Source: Streptomyces lonarensis (lineage in GTDB: Bacteria > Actinomycetota > Actinomycetes > Streptomycetales > Streptomycetaceae). Taken from it: DNA of 36,327 nt. The position numbers and the translations under genes are program-made. Location of the stretch: NCBI RefSeq assembly GCF_012033735.1, contig NZ_JAAVJD010000031.1, positions 1 through 36,327 on the forward strand. Direction: 5' to 3'. This document shows positions 8,012-16,405 of the stretch, piece after piece. The notes beneath the pieces are model-generated. The model was not told the origin of the DNA and did no database searches. It saw only the letters and a program-made list of their open reading frames with translations. The number at the start of each line of letters is the position of its first letter. The stretch's first letter is position 1.

Positions 8012-8087
8012 AGTGCTGAGTTACCCGACAGATCCCCGCTTTTCTGCCACGATGCCCACAGGCATGCCGAACGTGGGGAGAGCCGAG

Positions 8088-8624
8088 GTGTACTTCACCG
8101 CACTGCTCGCCAGAACCGAGAACGGTTGGGAAGCGAGCGACCGAGAACTGGACGACGTCGAGACCCTGGACGAGCTGGCCGAACTGGCCCGCGAGGCAGG
8201 GAGCGACGAGGAACCTGTCCTCGTCTGCATCGAACAGGAAGGCGCGTGGTTCGGAATCGTCCGCGTGGACGGTGAGGACGACCCGCGCGTCTTCGTCTCC
8301 GACGCCGCACGCGCCGTGCGCAGCGCGTACGGCGAGATTCTGCTGAGCGACGAGCTCCTGGGCCGCGAGCCCGAGGACCCGTACGCCCTCGACCACCTGG
8401 TGGACCTCGACGGCACCGAGGACGGCACCGACGCCCTCACCGAGCCCGGCAAGGACACCGACGACGCGGCCGAGGCCGTGCCGCAGGGACCGGTGGGCGA
8501 CCCCGGCCTGATGGCCGACTTCGGCGTGGACAGCGCCGCCGTACTCAGCCTCACCCCGGACAACGCCCTCGCGGAGATCGCCGACGCCCTCGGCTGCGGT
8601 GACGTCCTGGAGGCAGTGCGGTGA
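8088..8624 (+). CDS. tRNA adenosine deaminase-associated protein
   Basis: A 178-aa acidic protein that starts [17 protein letters not shown] and ends [14 protein letters not shown]. It is the protein found immediately 5' of tadA in streptomycetes. Residues 1-80 form the conserved core ([19 protein letters not shown]); 100-145 is an Asp/Glu/Thr-rich linker. GTG 8088 is chosen because homologous N-termini begin at this Tyr-Phe; in-frame ATGs at 8064 and 8052 are alternatives. Its stop overlaps the tadA start (GTGA), implying translational coupling. The molecular role is not known. Confidence 0.85.
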   Translation: MYFTALLARTENGWEASDRELDDVETLDELAELAREAGSDEEPVLVCIEQEGAWFGIVRVDGEDDPRVFVSDAARAVRSAYGEILLSDELLGREPEDPYALDHLVDLDGTEDGTDALTEPGKDTDDAAEAVPQGPVGDPGLMADFGVDSAAVLSLTPDNALAEIADALGCGDVLEAVR

Positions 8625-9232
8625 CCACCCCGCCCCGGCCGGCAGGCGCCACGGGGGACGCGCCCTTCGGCCGGGGCGGCGGCCCCGCGCCCGGGCCGCT
8701 CACCGACGCGTCGCCGCACACCACCCGCCCCGACCCGCTCCGGGACCCCTGGGTTCCGGCGATGCGCCGCGCCCTCGCCGAGGCACGGACCGCACCCGGC
8801 ACGGGCGACGTACCGATCGGCGCCGTCGTCCTCGGCCCGGGCGGCCCGCACGGCGAGATCATCGCCACCGGCCGCAACGAACGCGAGGCGACCGGCGACC
8901 CCACCGCCCACGCCGAGGTCATCGCGCTCCGCGCCGCCGCGCACCGCCTGGGTGGCTGGCGGCTGACCGGGTGCACCTTGGTGGTCACGCTGGAGCCCTG
9001 CACGATGTGCGCCGGGGCCGGCGTCCTCTCCCGTGTGGAACGCGTCGTCTACGGCGCGGCGGACACCAAGGCGGGGGCGGTCGGCTCCCTCTGGGACGTC
9101 ATGCGGGACCGGCGCCTCAACCACCGGCCCGAGGTGCTGCACGGCGTCATGGCGGCGGAGTGCGGGCAGCTGCTCACCGACTTCTTCCGCTCCCCGGCCC
9201 GCGCAGCCGACCGCACCGACCTCCCCGGCTGA
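8621..9232 (+). CDS. tadA: tRNA-specific adenosine(34) deaminase
   Basis: A 203-aa zinc deaminase converting wobble A34 to inosine in tRNA-Arg(ACG), the tRNA also encoded in this window (21573-21645). The active site is clear: H97-A-E99 (proton shuttle Glu) and P-C127-T-M-C130 zinc ligands. Residues 1-45 are a low-complexity extension absent from typical family members, and an internal ATG at 8762 would remove it. GTG 8621 is retained because of the 4-bp overlap with the preceding gene. A 14-bp terminator follows. Confidence 0.93.
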   Translation: MTTPPRPAGATGDAPFGRGGGPAPGPLTDASPHTTRPDPLRDPWVPAMRRALAEARTAPGTGDVPIGAVVLGPGGPHGEIIATGRNEREATGDPTAHAEVIALRAAAHRLGGWRLTGCTLVVTLEPCTMCAGAGVLSRVERVVYGAADTKAGAVGSLWDVMRDRRLNHRPEVLHGVMAAECGQLLTDFFRSPARAADRTDLPG

Positions 9233-9278
9233 GCCGCCGGCCTGGGGTGGGCGGGACGGGGGGTGCGGACACGCAGAA

Positions 9279-9311
9279 GCGCCCCCGGACGGGCAAGCCG
9301 TCCGGGGGCGC
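9279..9311. terminator. Bidirectional terminator between tadA and tRNA-Ser
   Basis: GCGCCCCCGGACGG (9279-9292) is perfectly complementary to 9298-9311, with a 5-nt loop. It can serve tadA on the plus strand and the tRNA on the minus strand. Confidence 0.85.
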
Positions 9312-9317
9312 CGGAAG

Positions 9318-9404
9318 CGGTAGCGGAGGGATTTGAACCCTCGGTGGAGTTGCCCCCACACTCGCTTTCGAGGCGAGCTCCTTAGGCCGCTCGGACACGC
9401 TACC
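9318..9404 (-). tRNA. tRNA-Ser(CGA)
   Basis: An 87-nt class II tRNA on the minus strand. The acceptor arm GGTAGCG pairs with CGCTACC, the anticodon stem CTCGC/GCGAG encloses loop CTCGAAA (anticodon CGA), there is a long variable arm, and the T-arm carries GGTTCAAATCC. Discriminator G. Confidence 0.95.
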
Positions 9405-9960
9405 GAGAGAGATCCTAGCCCACCGTCGCGCTGTGCCGAAATCGGGTAACGGCCGTGCCGCACCACGACGGCGACGACCGTGCGGGTGGCGGGCCGCCGC
9501 GGGGCCGGCACCGCCAGGGGCGGGTTCGGCGGTGCGCGCCGCGCAGTCGGCAGCGGATGGCGGTCCGCCGCGGAGCCGGCTCGCAGCCAAGGAGGGACCG
9601 GAGGAGGCGGCGCCGGGGGGACGTGCCACCTCCTCCGGTGTCGGACGGGGCTCGCGGGGTCCGGCGGGGGGCTGCCGGAGGCCGCGGCGGTTCCGTCCGC
9701 TCCGGCGGTCGGGGAAACCGCCGGGCATGGCTCCAGCATGCGCCGCCCACGGCGCCGGGGGAGGCGCGAACGACCCCTCCTCGCGGGACCTTCGTCACCT
9801 TTCGGGCGGGGCCTTCACCGTCCCGTGTCAGGGGCACGCAGCCTGTTCCCACCTGCGGCGGGACAACCACCGGACAGCCCGCCGGAAGCCTGGTTAAACT
9901 CACCCGACCGCGCAGCGCGGTGCGTGCCGCGGTCCCGCGGGTCACGCCGAGGGGGAGACG
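9405..9960. other. Intergenic region without recognisable gene
   Basis: This is 556 bp between tRNA-Ser(CGA) and the 54-aa membrane protein. Open frames on both strands lack start sites and conserved sequence. The right end holds the ribosome site GAGGGGGAGA for the next gene. Confidence 0.5.
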
Positions 9961-10125
9961 ATGGCGCAGCTCAAGAAGATCATCCTGTTCGCACTGATCG
10001 TCTTCGTGCTGTACACGATCATCACCTCGCCGGAGCGCTCGGCGGAGATCGTCCAGATGGGGTTCGAGGGCATCTCCTCGGCGGCCGGGGCGGTCGGTGA
10101 CTTCATGACGGCGCTGGTGAACTGA
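9961..10125 (+). CDS. 54-aa single-pass membrane protein
   Basis: ATG 9961 is preceded by GAGGGGGAGA. The product starts M-A-Q-L-K-K and has one hydrophobic helix at residues 7-22 (I-I-L-F-A-L-I-V-F-V-L-Y-T-I-I-T). The remaining segment is small and amphipathic, from S-P-E-R-S-A-E-I-V-Q to the end M-T-A-L-V-N. Similar tiny proteins occur at this place, between tadA and sigF-like genes, in streptomycetes. Function unknown. Confidence 0.75.
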   Translation: MAQLKKIILFALIVFVLYTIITSPERSAEIVQMGFEGISSAAGAVGDFMTALVN

Positions 10126-10536
10126 GGCGGCTCCGCCGCTCGCCCGCCACCCTCCCCTGCACGGCCCGCTCACGCCACGGCGCCCGCCGGCGGCTACCCG
10201 TGCGCGGCGGTACCGACCGCATCCATGACGTCCCGCCGCACGGCGCGCGCCCCTCGCGCCCCGGGCGCACACCGGCGCGCACGCCCCGGGGCCAGGCAGG
10301 CAGCGACGGCCTCGACGAACCGGCCCCCGCTATCCGCCTCTTACGCCATCGCCTCCGGACAGCAGGCGTGTTCCGGCCACCGACAACGCTCGCCGCGGGG
10401 TGGCCGTCACACACCCGCAAGGCCTGGCCACTGCTCAACACGGCGTTATGGGGGTGCTTGCACATAGCCAATATGTCTTGTGATGCTATGACCGCTCTTG
10501 CCGGATATGAGGTACGACGAAGGGGTGGTCGGGCCG
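10126..10536. other. Intergenic region upstream of the SigF-like gene
   Basis: There is no gene here. The last 100 bp are conspicuously AT-richer than the surroundings (CACATAGCCAATATGTC, TGATGCTATGACC) and probably contain the sigma-factor promoter. TATGAC near 10486 is a possible -10 box, which would give a leader of about 40 nt to GTG 10537. Confidence 0.4.
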
Positions 10537-11328
10537 GTGGCGACGACGCAGACCCGAGAATCGCGGGGCGCGGCCGCCAGGGCGCTCACCCACCAGCTGT
10601 TCGAGAAACTCGACCATCTGGAACCCGGCACCGCGGCACACGCCCGCGTCCGAGGCGAACTGATCGAGATCAACCTGCCGCTGGTGCGGTACGTGGCGAA
10701 CCGTTTCCGCAGCCGCAACGAGCCGATGGACGACGTCGTCCAGGTCGGCACCATCGGGCTCATCCACGCCATCGACCGCTTCGACACCTCGCGCGGCATC
10801 CAGTTCCCGACCTTCGCGATGCCCACCATCATCGGGGAGATCCGCCGCTACTTTCGGGACAACGTCCGCACCGTGCACGTACCGCGCCGCCTGCACGAAC
10901 TGTGGGTGCAGATCCACGGCACCACCGAGGAGCTGACGCTCAGCCTGGGGCGGAACCCCACACCCCGGGAGATCGCCGAGCGACTCGGCGTACCGGAGGA
11001 GGACGTGCTCGCCGGCACCGAGGCCGGCCGTGCCTACCGCGTCGCCTCTCTGGAGGCTTCCCAGGAGCGCGAGGACGGCAGCCCGGCGCTGGGCGAGCGG
11101 CTCGGGTACGACGACCCCGGCATGGACGGCGTCGAGCACCGCTCACTGGTCCGGCATCTGCTCGTCCAGCTGCCGGAGCGCGAGCAGCGCATCCTGTTGC
11201 TCCGTTACTACCGCAATCTGACGCAGTCACAGATCAGTACGGAACTCGGCCTCTCCCAGATGCACGTCTCGCGACTGCTCTCCCGGAGTTTCAGCAGACT
11301 GCGGGCCACAAACACGATCGACGCCTAA
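10537..11328 (+). CDS. sigF: RNA polymerase sigma factor, SigB/F/G group (SigF-like)
   Basis: A 263-aa alternative sigma factor. Region 2 is at about 45-110 ([28 protein letters not shown]), with region 3 in the middle. Region 4 helix-turn-helix is near the C-terminus ([20 protein letters not shown]). This group directs stress and sporulation genes in Streptomyces. The symbol is by synteny: it lies next to a second paralogue, as sigF and sigN do. GTG 10537 is favoured because AAGGGGTGG lies upstream and the conserved sequence begins there; ATG 10507 and TTG 10498 are open alternatives. Activity in this group is normally held by anti-sigma factors, none of which is adjacent. Confidence 0.88.
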   Translation: MATTQTRESRGAAARALTHQLFEKLDHLEPGTAAHARVRGELIEINLPLVRYVANRFRSRNEPMDDVVQVGTIGLIHAIDRFDTSRGIQFPTFAMPTIIGEIRRYFRDNVRTVHVPRRLHELWVQIHGTTEELTLSLGRNPTPREIAERLGVPEEDVLAGTEAGRAYRVASLEASQEREDGSPALGERLGYDDPGMDGVEHRSLVRHLLVQLPEREQRILLLRYYRNLTQSQISTELGLSQMHVSRLLSRSFSRLRATNTIDA

Positions 11329-11433
11329 CCCTTCAGGGTGAACACGCCCTCCCGCGAAGTGGCTTGATCTGGAACTCATTGTCGACAAGACGCTACATCG
11401 TGTTGATGACTTGTGACATTCTGCTAGACGAGC

Positions 11434-11459
11434 GTTTGTCGCAGGGGCAACTCCGGTAT
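11434..11459 (+). promoter_or_regulatory. SigB/F-type promoter upstream of sigN-like gene
   Basis: GTTT (11434-11437) and GGTAT (11455-11459) are separated by 17 nt, that is 16 nt if the -10 hexamer is taken as CGGTAT. This is close to the Streptomyces SigB-family consensus GNNT-N14-16-GGGTAY. It lies about 72 bp before ATG 11532. Confidence 0.55.
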
Positions 11460-11531
11460 TCAACCTGACGGGCGCACTTCTCACGCCGGAGAGCGCCACT
11501 GCGATCCATCCACGACCTCCAAGGGGGTGGC

Positions 11532-12452
11532 ATGTCCGTAGAACTGGGCAGCTCCAAGGTGCTCTCCACCCACGGCACGCCGCACATTCCCGCGCCATCC
11601 GTCGACGGCGGACCCGACGGTGCGCAGAATCCCGACGGTCCCTCGGACGCCACCCCGACGGCGGCCGGTGGTCCGGGCACCACCGACGGACTCGACACCC
11701 GCACCCTGTCCCGCTCCCTCTTCAAGCGTCTCGCCGCCCTCGACCCGGACAGCCCGGAGCACGGCTACGTCCGTGACACGCTGATCGAGCTGAACCTGCC
11801 GCTGGTGCGGTACGCGGCCGGCCGGTTCCGCAGCCGCAACGAGCCGATGGAGGACATCGTCCAGGTCGGCACCATCGGCCTGATCAAGGCGATCGACCGG
11901 TTCGACTGCGAGCGCGGCGTCGAGTTCCCGACCTTCGCCATGCCGACGGTCGTCGGGGAGATCAAGCGGTTCTTCCGCGACACCTCGTGGTCGGTCCGCG
12001 TCCCGCGGCGGCTCCAGGAGCTGCGTCTCGCCCTGACCAAGGCGAGCGACGAGCTCTCCCACCGCCTGGACCGCTCCCCCACCGTCCCCGAGCTGGCGGT
12101 CTGCCTGGGCGTCTCCGAGGAGGAGGTCGTCGACGGGCTCGCCGTCGGCAACGCCTACACGGCGAGCTCGCTGGACTCCCCCTCCCCCGAGGAGGAGAGC
12201 GGCGAGGGCTCGCTGGCGGACCGCCTCGGCTACGAGGACGTCGCGCTGGAGGGCGTCGAGTACCGCGAGTCGCTCAAGCCGCTGCTGGCCCGGCTGCCCG
12301 CGCGTGAGCGCCGCATCATCATGCTGCGGTTCTTCGGCAACATGACACAGTCGCAGATCGGCGAGGAGATCGGCATCTCGCAGATGCACGTCTCCCGGCT
12401 GCTGACCCGCACGCTGGCCCAGCTGCGCGACGGGCTGACCGCCGAGGAGTGA
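11532..12452 (+). CDS. sigN: RNA polymerase sigma factor, SigB/F/G group (SigN-like)
   Basis: A 306-aa paralogue of the upstream sigma factor. Residues 1-55 are a Pro/Gly/Asp-rich extension. Conserved regions follow: [20 protein letters not shown] (region 2), R-V-P-R-R-L-Q-E-L (region 3) and [17 protein letters not shown] (region 4). ATG 11532 has AAGGGGGTGG upstream. The gene has its own SigB-type promoter in the 203-bp gap after the SigF-like gene, so it may be autoregulated or controlled by its neighbour. A 13-bp terminator follows. The symbol rests on synteny. Confidence 0.88.
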   Translation: MSVELGSSKVLSTHGTPHIPAPSVDGGPDGAQNPDGPSDATPTAAGGPGTTDGLDTRTLSRSLFKRLAALDPDSPEHGYVRDTLIELNLPLVRYAAGRFRSRNEPMEDIVQVGTIGLIKAIDRFDCERGVEFPTFAMPTVVGEIKRFFRDTSWSVRVPRRLQELRLALTKASDELSHRLDRSPTVPELAVCLGVSEEEVVDGLAVGNAYTASSLDSPSPEEESGEGSLADRLGYEDVALEGVEYRESLKPLLARLPARERRIIMLRFFGNMTQSQIGEEIGISQMHVSRLLTRTLAQLRDGLTAEE

Positions 12453-12454
12453 CG

Positions 12455-12485
12455 GTCCCGGGCCGGTCCCGCACCGGCCCGGGAC
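12455..12485 (+). terminator. Terminator after sigN-like gene
   Basis: GTCCCGGGCCGGT pairs perfectly with ACCGGCCCGGGAC around CCCGC, 2 nt after the stop codon. Confidence 0.85.
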
Positions 12486-12896
12486 ACCGAACCACCGCCG
12501 CGCCGGACCACTGCCGGGCGCCCGTAAGCGCCGGGCACCACCGCCCCCGTGGCGCGGCGACGGGGTTCCGACGCGACCGATCGGCCGCACGCGCCGCAGG
12601 CGGCGTGCCGGCGTGCAGCACAACCGACAGGGCGTCAGACCGTGCTGCGACCCGCGTGCCCCCGCACGACCGACGGCACCTCAGGTCAGACCGCGGCACA
12701 CGTGCGCCCGCACGACCGGCGGGGCCGCCCCAGGTCGCCGGCGACACCGCACCGCCGCCGACCGGAGAACCGCTGCCGTGCCTCCTGCCGGTACGCCGAC
12801 GGCCGCAGCGCCGCGGTCGGAGAGAACGCGGCACGGCGGCCGTGAAGAAGGTCGCGCGTGAGGTGCTGGACACGCCCGTAGGCGCGCCCGGCGGAA
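12486..12896. other. Intergenic region, no gene seen
   Basis: Between the sigma-factor terminator and the convergent 66-aa gene. It contains two imperfect direct copies of a 30-35 bp segment ending CCCGCACGACCG(A/G)CGG (about 12647-12676 and 12693-12722). I see no coding signal. Confidence 0.45.
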
Positions 12897-13097
12897 TCAG
12901 AGCGCGAAGACGGCGACGAGTACGACGGCGATGACCGCCACCGCGACGAGGGCACCGATCACCAGCCCTCGGTTGCCTCCGGAGCTGGTGGCGCCCGACG
13001 TGCCGGCGGGTGCCTCGTCCACGAATGCCTGGAACATCTGGGTGCTGCCCGCGGGGTCGTGCTGCGTGTTCCGCGGAGCCTGAGGGTTATGAGCCAT
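12897..13097 (-). CDS. 66-aa tail-anchored membrane protein
   Basis: M-A-H-N-P-Q-A-P-R-N-T-Q-H-D-P-A-G-S-T-Q, then a short linker and one C-terminal transmembrane helix (about residues 44-66, L-V-I-G-A-L-V-A-V-A-V-I-A-V-V-L-V-A-V-F). The N-terminal half is soluble and presumably cytoplasmic. Small proteins with the D-P-A-G-S-T-Q-M-F-x-A-F-V-D-E-A-P motif are widespread in streptomycetes; function unknown. TAAGGT lies 8 nt upstream of the ATG without ribosome site, suggesting a leaderless or nearly leaderless mRNA. Confidence 0.75.
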   Translation of the reverse strand: MAHNPQAPRNTQHDPAGSTQMFQAFVDEAPAGTSGATSSGGNRGLVIGALVAVAVIAVVLVAVFAL

Positions 13098-13105
13098 GGC
13101 AGCGG

Positions 13106-13111
13106 ACCTTA
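13106..13111 (-). promoter_or_regulatory. -10-like TAAGGT upstream of the 66-aa gene
   Basis: TANNNT hexamer, 8 nt before ATG 13097 on the minus strand. Confidence 0.4.
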
Positions 13112-13439
13112 GCGAACGCCCACCACCCGCCGACAGGCAGGATGAGGTCAACTCCCCCCGAGACACGCCGGGTGGCCCGAGCTGCCCCGCTTCGTCACCG
13201 GCCCGTGCGACGTGCGGCAGCGTGTGCGGCGCCGCGAGGCGGTGAGCCGCAGACCGGTCGCACGTGGCCCGCCGCCGGCCACTCCCCCGGTCGGGAGGCC
13301 GTGACCCCATCCGCACCACGGGCCCCGACGGTGCTTTCCGGCCCCGAGCGTTCCGGAACGCCGCACGCCCCTTGCGGAGGGCGCGCCCCGCGCCCTGGAC
13401 TGGTAACCCCCCACACCCCACCCCCACCGGATGTGATTC
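13112..13439. other. Intergenic region between divergent 66-aa and GH16 genes
   Basis: No gene is seen. The notable element is the GCGTTCCGGAACGC palindrome (13348-13361), described separately. The last 60 bp are C-rich with no clear ribosome site before GTG 13440. Confidence 0.5.
13348..13361. promoter_or_regulatory. 14-bp palindrome GCGTTCCGGAACGC, putative operator of first GH16 gene
   Basis: A perfect palindrome 78 bp upstream of the GH16 start. The core GTTCCGGAAC recurs as a 16-bp palindrome upstream of the second GH16 gene (16239-16254). I infer a shared repressor or activator site; no regulator gene is adjacent. Confidence 0.5.
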
Positions 13440-14333
13440 GTGTCCACGAACAACTCCGCACCCCGCCGCGGACTGCGCCGCGCGGCCGTCGCCGGCACCG
13501 CTCTCGGCCTCGGCGCCGCCCTGCTGGCCGCCGGGACCGCCACCGGTTCACCCGCCTCGTCGGAGCCGGCCGCCGCCGACCCGCCCACCGCCACCGTCGT
13601 CTTCCACGACGACTTCGACGGCCCCGCGGGCGCCCCCGTCGACAGCTCCTCCTGGAACCTCGACCCGGGCGACAACATCAACAACGTCGAGCTGCAGTAC
13701 TACACCGACGGCACCGACAACGTGGCCCAGGACGGCAACGGCAACCTGGTGATCACTGCCGAGGAGGGCAACCCCGGCAACCACCAGTGCTACTACGGCC
13801 CCTGCGAGTACACCTCGGGCCGCATCAACACCGCCGGGAAGATCGAGGCCGAGTTCGGCCGCGTCGAGGCCCGCATCCAGCTCCCCGAGGGCCAGGGCAT
13901 CTGGCCCGCGTTCTGGATGCTCGGCGCCGACTTCGGCGACGTCGGCTGGCCGCAGAGCGGCGAGATCGACATCATGGAGCTGATCGGCCACGAGATGGAC
14001 ACCGTGCACGGCACCGTCCACGGCCCCGGGTACTCCGGTGGCGGCGGCATCGGCTCCCCCTACCAGCTGCCGGCGGGCGAGAGCTTCAGCGACGGCTTTC
14101 ACACCTTCGCCATCGACTGGTCGCCGGACTCCATCACCTGGTCCGTCGACGGCAACGAGTACCAGACGCTCACCCCGGCGGACGTCACCGGCGAATGGGT
14201 GTTCAACAAGCCCTTCTTCCTGATCCTGAACGTCGCCGTGGGCGGCGAGTGGCCCGGCTACCCCGACGGGTCCACGCAGTTCCCGCAGGAGATGGTCGTC
14301 GACCACGTGACCGTCACCGAGTTCACCCGCTGA
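13440..14333 (+). CDS. Secreted GH16 endo-beta-1,3-glucanase (laminarinase-like)
   Basis: A 297-aa secreted glycoside hydrolase. Signal peptide about 1-36 (R-R-G-L-R-R-A then A-G-T-A-L-G-L-G-A-A-L-L-A-A-G-T), with a twin-Arg-like n-region. The GH16 jelly-roll fills residues 50-297. The active site is G-E175-I-D177-I-M-E180 (nucleophile E175, acid/base E180), preceded by W-P-A-F-W-M-L-G. This architecture usually cleaves beta-1,3- or mixed-linkage glucans of fungal or algal walls. There is no binding module. GTG 13440 has a poor ribosome site; the signal peptide fixes the start region. It is a close paralogue of the gene at 16406. Confidence 0.93.
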   Translation: MSTNNSAPRRGLRRAAVAGTALGLGAALLAAGTATGSPASSEPAAADPPTATVVFHDDFDGPAGAPVDSSSWNLDPGDNINNVELQYYTDGTDNVAQDGNGNLVITAEEGNPGNHQCYYGPCEYTSGRINTAGKIEAEFGRVEARIQLPEGQGIWPAFWMLGADFGDVGWPQSGEIDIMELIGHEMDTVHGTVHGPGYSGGGGIGSPYQLPAGESFSDGFHTFAIDWSPDSITWSVDGNEYQTLTPADVTGEWVFNKPFFLILNVAVGGEWPGYPDGSTQFPQEMVVDHVTVTEFTR

Positions 14334-14497
14334 CCCGGGTCACCGCACGGGGCGGTCCGCGGGCCCCGACCGCACCGCACCGCACGCCGCGCCCGGGTCG
14401 CCGGGACACCGCCGTCCGGGCGGAGAAGAGCCGCCCGCAGCACCGCCCCGGCGCGCCCCCGGTAATGAGAACCGACGATGTGGGTAGCTCGACCGTC

Positions 14498-16039
14498 ATG
14501 AGCAGCAGACTCGCCCGGGCGGACCGTCGACTCTTCCAGCTGGTGGCCGCCCACCACTTCCCCGGGGGCGACCGTGTCCTCCCCCGGCTCAGCCGCAGCG
14601 CCAACCACGGACTGCTGTGGTTCGGCGCGGCGGCTGCGATGGCCGCCTCCGGCCTCGGAGGCCGCCGCACCGCGCGCAGGGCGGCCCTCCGCGGCACCGC
14701 CTCCCTCGCCGTGGCCTCCGCGACCGTCAACGTGCTGGCCAAGCGCGCCGTGCGCCGCCGGCGGCCCGTCCTGACCGACGTCCCGGTCATACGGCAGCTG
14801 AACCGCGCCCCGTTCACCACGTCCTTCCCGTCCGGGCACGCCGCGTCGGCCGCCGCCTTCACCACGGGCGTCGCGCTCGTCTCCCCCAAGTGGGGCGCCG
14901 CGCTGGCGCCGGTCGCGGCCTCGGTCGCGTTCTCCCGCGTCTACACCGGGGTCCACTACCCGGGAGACGTGGTCGCGGGCGCCGCCATCGGTGTCGGCGC
15001 CGCGTTCCTCGTGCGGCGGCTGCTCCCCCGCGACCACCTGGAGCCCCCGGCGGTCCGCACCGCGGTCAAGGCTCCCGAGCTCCCCGAGGGCAAGGGCCTG
15101 GTCGTGGTCGCCAACGCCGGCTCCGGCAGCTCCGGCCTGCCCCCCGAGCGCGTCATCGGCGAGGTGCTGCCCCGCGCCGAGGTGGTGCTCTGCGGCGGCG
15201 AGGGCGGGGTCGACGTCACCACCGCGCTCCGGCAGGCCGCCGAACGCGCCACCGAGCTCGGCGGCGCGCTGGGCGTCAGCGGCGGCGACGGCACCGTCAG
15301 CGCGGCCGCCCGCTGCGCCATGGAGCACAACCTGCCGCTGGCCGTCCTCCCCGGCGGCACGCTCAACCACTTCGCCCACGACCTGGGCATAGAGACCACC
15401 GAGGACACCCGGCGCGCCCTCGCCGACGGCGAGGCGGTCGAGGTCGACCTGGCCCGCTTCACCAACGAGGACTTCGCACCGACCCCGGACGACCCCTCGA
15501 TCCCGGCCGCCGGCGGCACCTTCGTCAACACCTTCTCCCTCGGTGTCTACCCCGAGATGGTGCGGGTCCGGGAACGCTGGTCGCCCCGGGTCGGCAGCTG
15601 GCCGGCCGGCGTGATCGCCGCGTGGCACGTGCTCCGCGCCTTCGACCCGGTGGAGTTGGAGATCAACGGCGAACGGCACCGGGTCTGGCTGCTGTTCGCG
15701 GGCAACTGCCGGTACGAAGGGCTCGGTCTCGCACCGCAGCGCCGCTCCCACCTCGCCGACGGTCTGCTCGACGTGCGCGTCGCCTACGCCGACCGCTGGG
15801 CCCGCACCCGGCTGCTGGCCGGTGCCCTCAGCGGGCGGCTGAGCAGCTCTCCCGTGCACGGCGCCGCGCTGCTCCGCCGGATGCGGATCGACTGGATCGC
15901 ACCCGGCACCCGGCTCGCCTACGACGGCGAGATCGGTGACGCGCCGGGTCGGCTGCTGCTCTCCAAGGAGCGGTCCGCCCTCACCGTCTACTGCCCCCAG
16001 GCCACCCAGCGGCTCACGCCGCTGACCACCACGGTCTGA
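14498..16039 (+). CDS. PAP2 phosphatase-diacylglycerol kinase fusion (lipid metabolism)
   Basis: A 513-aa two-domain protein. The N-terminal PAP2 domain (about 1-180) has K-R-A-V-R-R-R-R-P, the motif P-S112-G-H114, and S-R-V-Y-T-G-V-H-Y-P-G-D, i.e. all three phosphatidic-acid phosphatase signatures, with hydrophobic membrane helices. The C-terminal DAGK/sphingosine-kinase-type domain (about 200-505) has N-A-G-S-G-S, G262-G-D-G-T266 and P-G-G-T-L-N-H-F-A. The opposing activities could interconvert diacylglycerol or polyprenol and their phosphates. ATG 14498 was preferred over ATG 14465: GGGTAG lies about 9 nt upstream, which would allow a near-leaderless SigB-type start. Confidence 0.9.
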   Translation: MSSRLARADRRLFQLVAAHHFPGGDRVLPRLSRSANHGLLWFGAAAAMAASGLGGRRTARRAALRGTASLAVASATVNVLAKRAVRRRRPVLTDVPVIRQLNRAPFTTSFPSGHAASAAAFTTGVALVSPKWGAALAPVAASVAFSRVYTGVHYPGDVVAGAAIGVGAAFLVRRLLPRDHLEPPAVRTAVKAPELPEGKGLVVVANAGSGSSGLPPERVIGEVLPRAEVVLCGGEGGVDVTTALRQAAERATELGGALGVSGGDGTVSAAARCAMEHNLPLAVLPGGTLNHFAHDLGIETTEDTRRALADGEAVEVDLARFTNEDFAPTPDDPSIPAAGGTFVNTFSLGVYPEMVRVRERWSPRVGSWPAGVIAAWHVLRAFDPVELEINGERHRVWLLFAGNCRYEGLGLAPQRRSHLADGLLDVRVAYADRWARTRLLAGALSGRLSSSPVHGAALLRRMRIDWIAPGTRLAYDGEIGDAPGRLLLSKERSALTVYCPQATQRLTPLTTTV

Positions 16040-16074
16040 CGCCGGCGCCCGACGGCGCCCCGACCCACCACGGA

Positions 16075-16112
16075 CTGCGGGCCGTGCCGACCACCACCGG
16101 CACGGCCCGCAG
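16075..16112 (+). terminator. Terminator after the PAP2-DAGK gene
   Basis: A 15-bp perfect stem, CTGCGGGCCGTGCCG (16075-16089) with its complement (16098-16112), and an 8-nt loop. Confidence 0.85.
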
Positions 16113-16405
16113 GCGCGTCCGCTCGGCGGCGCCCCGCCGTGTGCGGGTCTCGCCGGCATCGACACCGGCAGCGGCAGCGGCAGCCACGGTGGGCGGGCCG
16201 GCCCCGCCCGGCTGCGGCACCTGCGGGCCCCGACCCCGCGAGTTCCGGAACTCGGTTCTCTTGCAACCCAGTTGTGCAGGCGCTGCAATGGACCCGCACC
16301 AGGCTTCTTCACACCCCCCACAACCGCGCCCGCCACCGCGCCTTCGCGCGCCTACCGTCGGGCGCGGGTTCGACGGCGGCACCACCGCCAGAGAGGACGT
16401 GGCCC
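16113..16405. other. Upstream region of second GH16 gene
   Basis: No gene. It contains the CGAGTTCCGGAACTCG palindrome (16239-16254) and, 6 bp further on, a second inverted motif TTGCAAC-CCA-GTTGTGCA (16261-16278) with another TGCAA at 16284-16288. This is a dense operator-like region about 120-170 bp before the gene. Confidence 0.45.
16239..16254. promoter_or_regulatory. 16-bp palindrome CGAGTTCCGGAACTCG, putative operator of second GH16 gene
   Basis: A perfect palindrome sharing the GTTCCGGAAC core with the site at 13348-13361. It lies about 150 bp upstream of ATG 16406. Confidence 0.5.
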
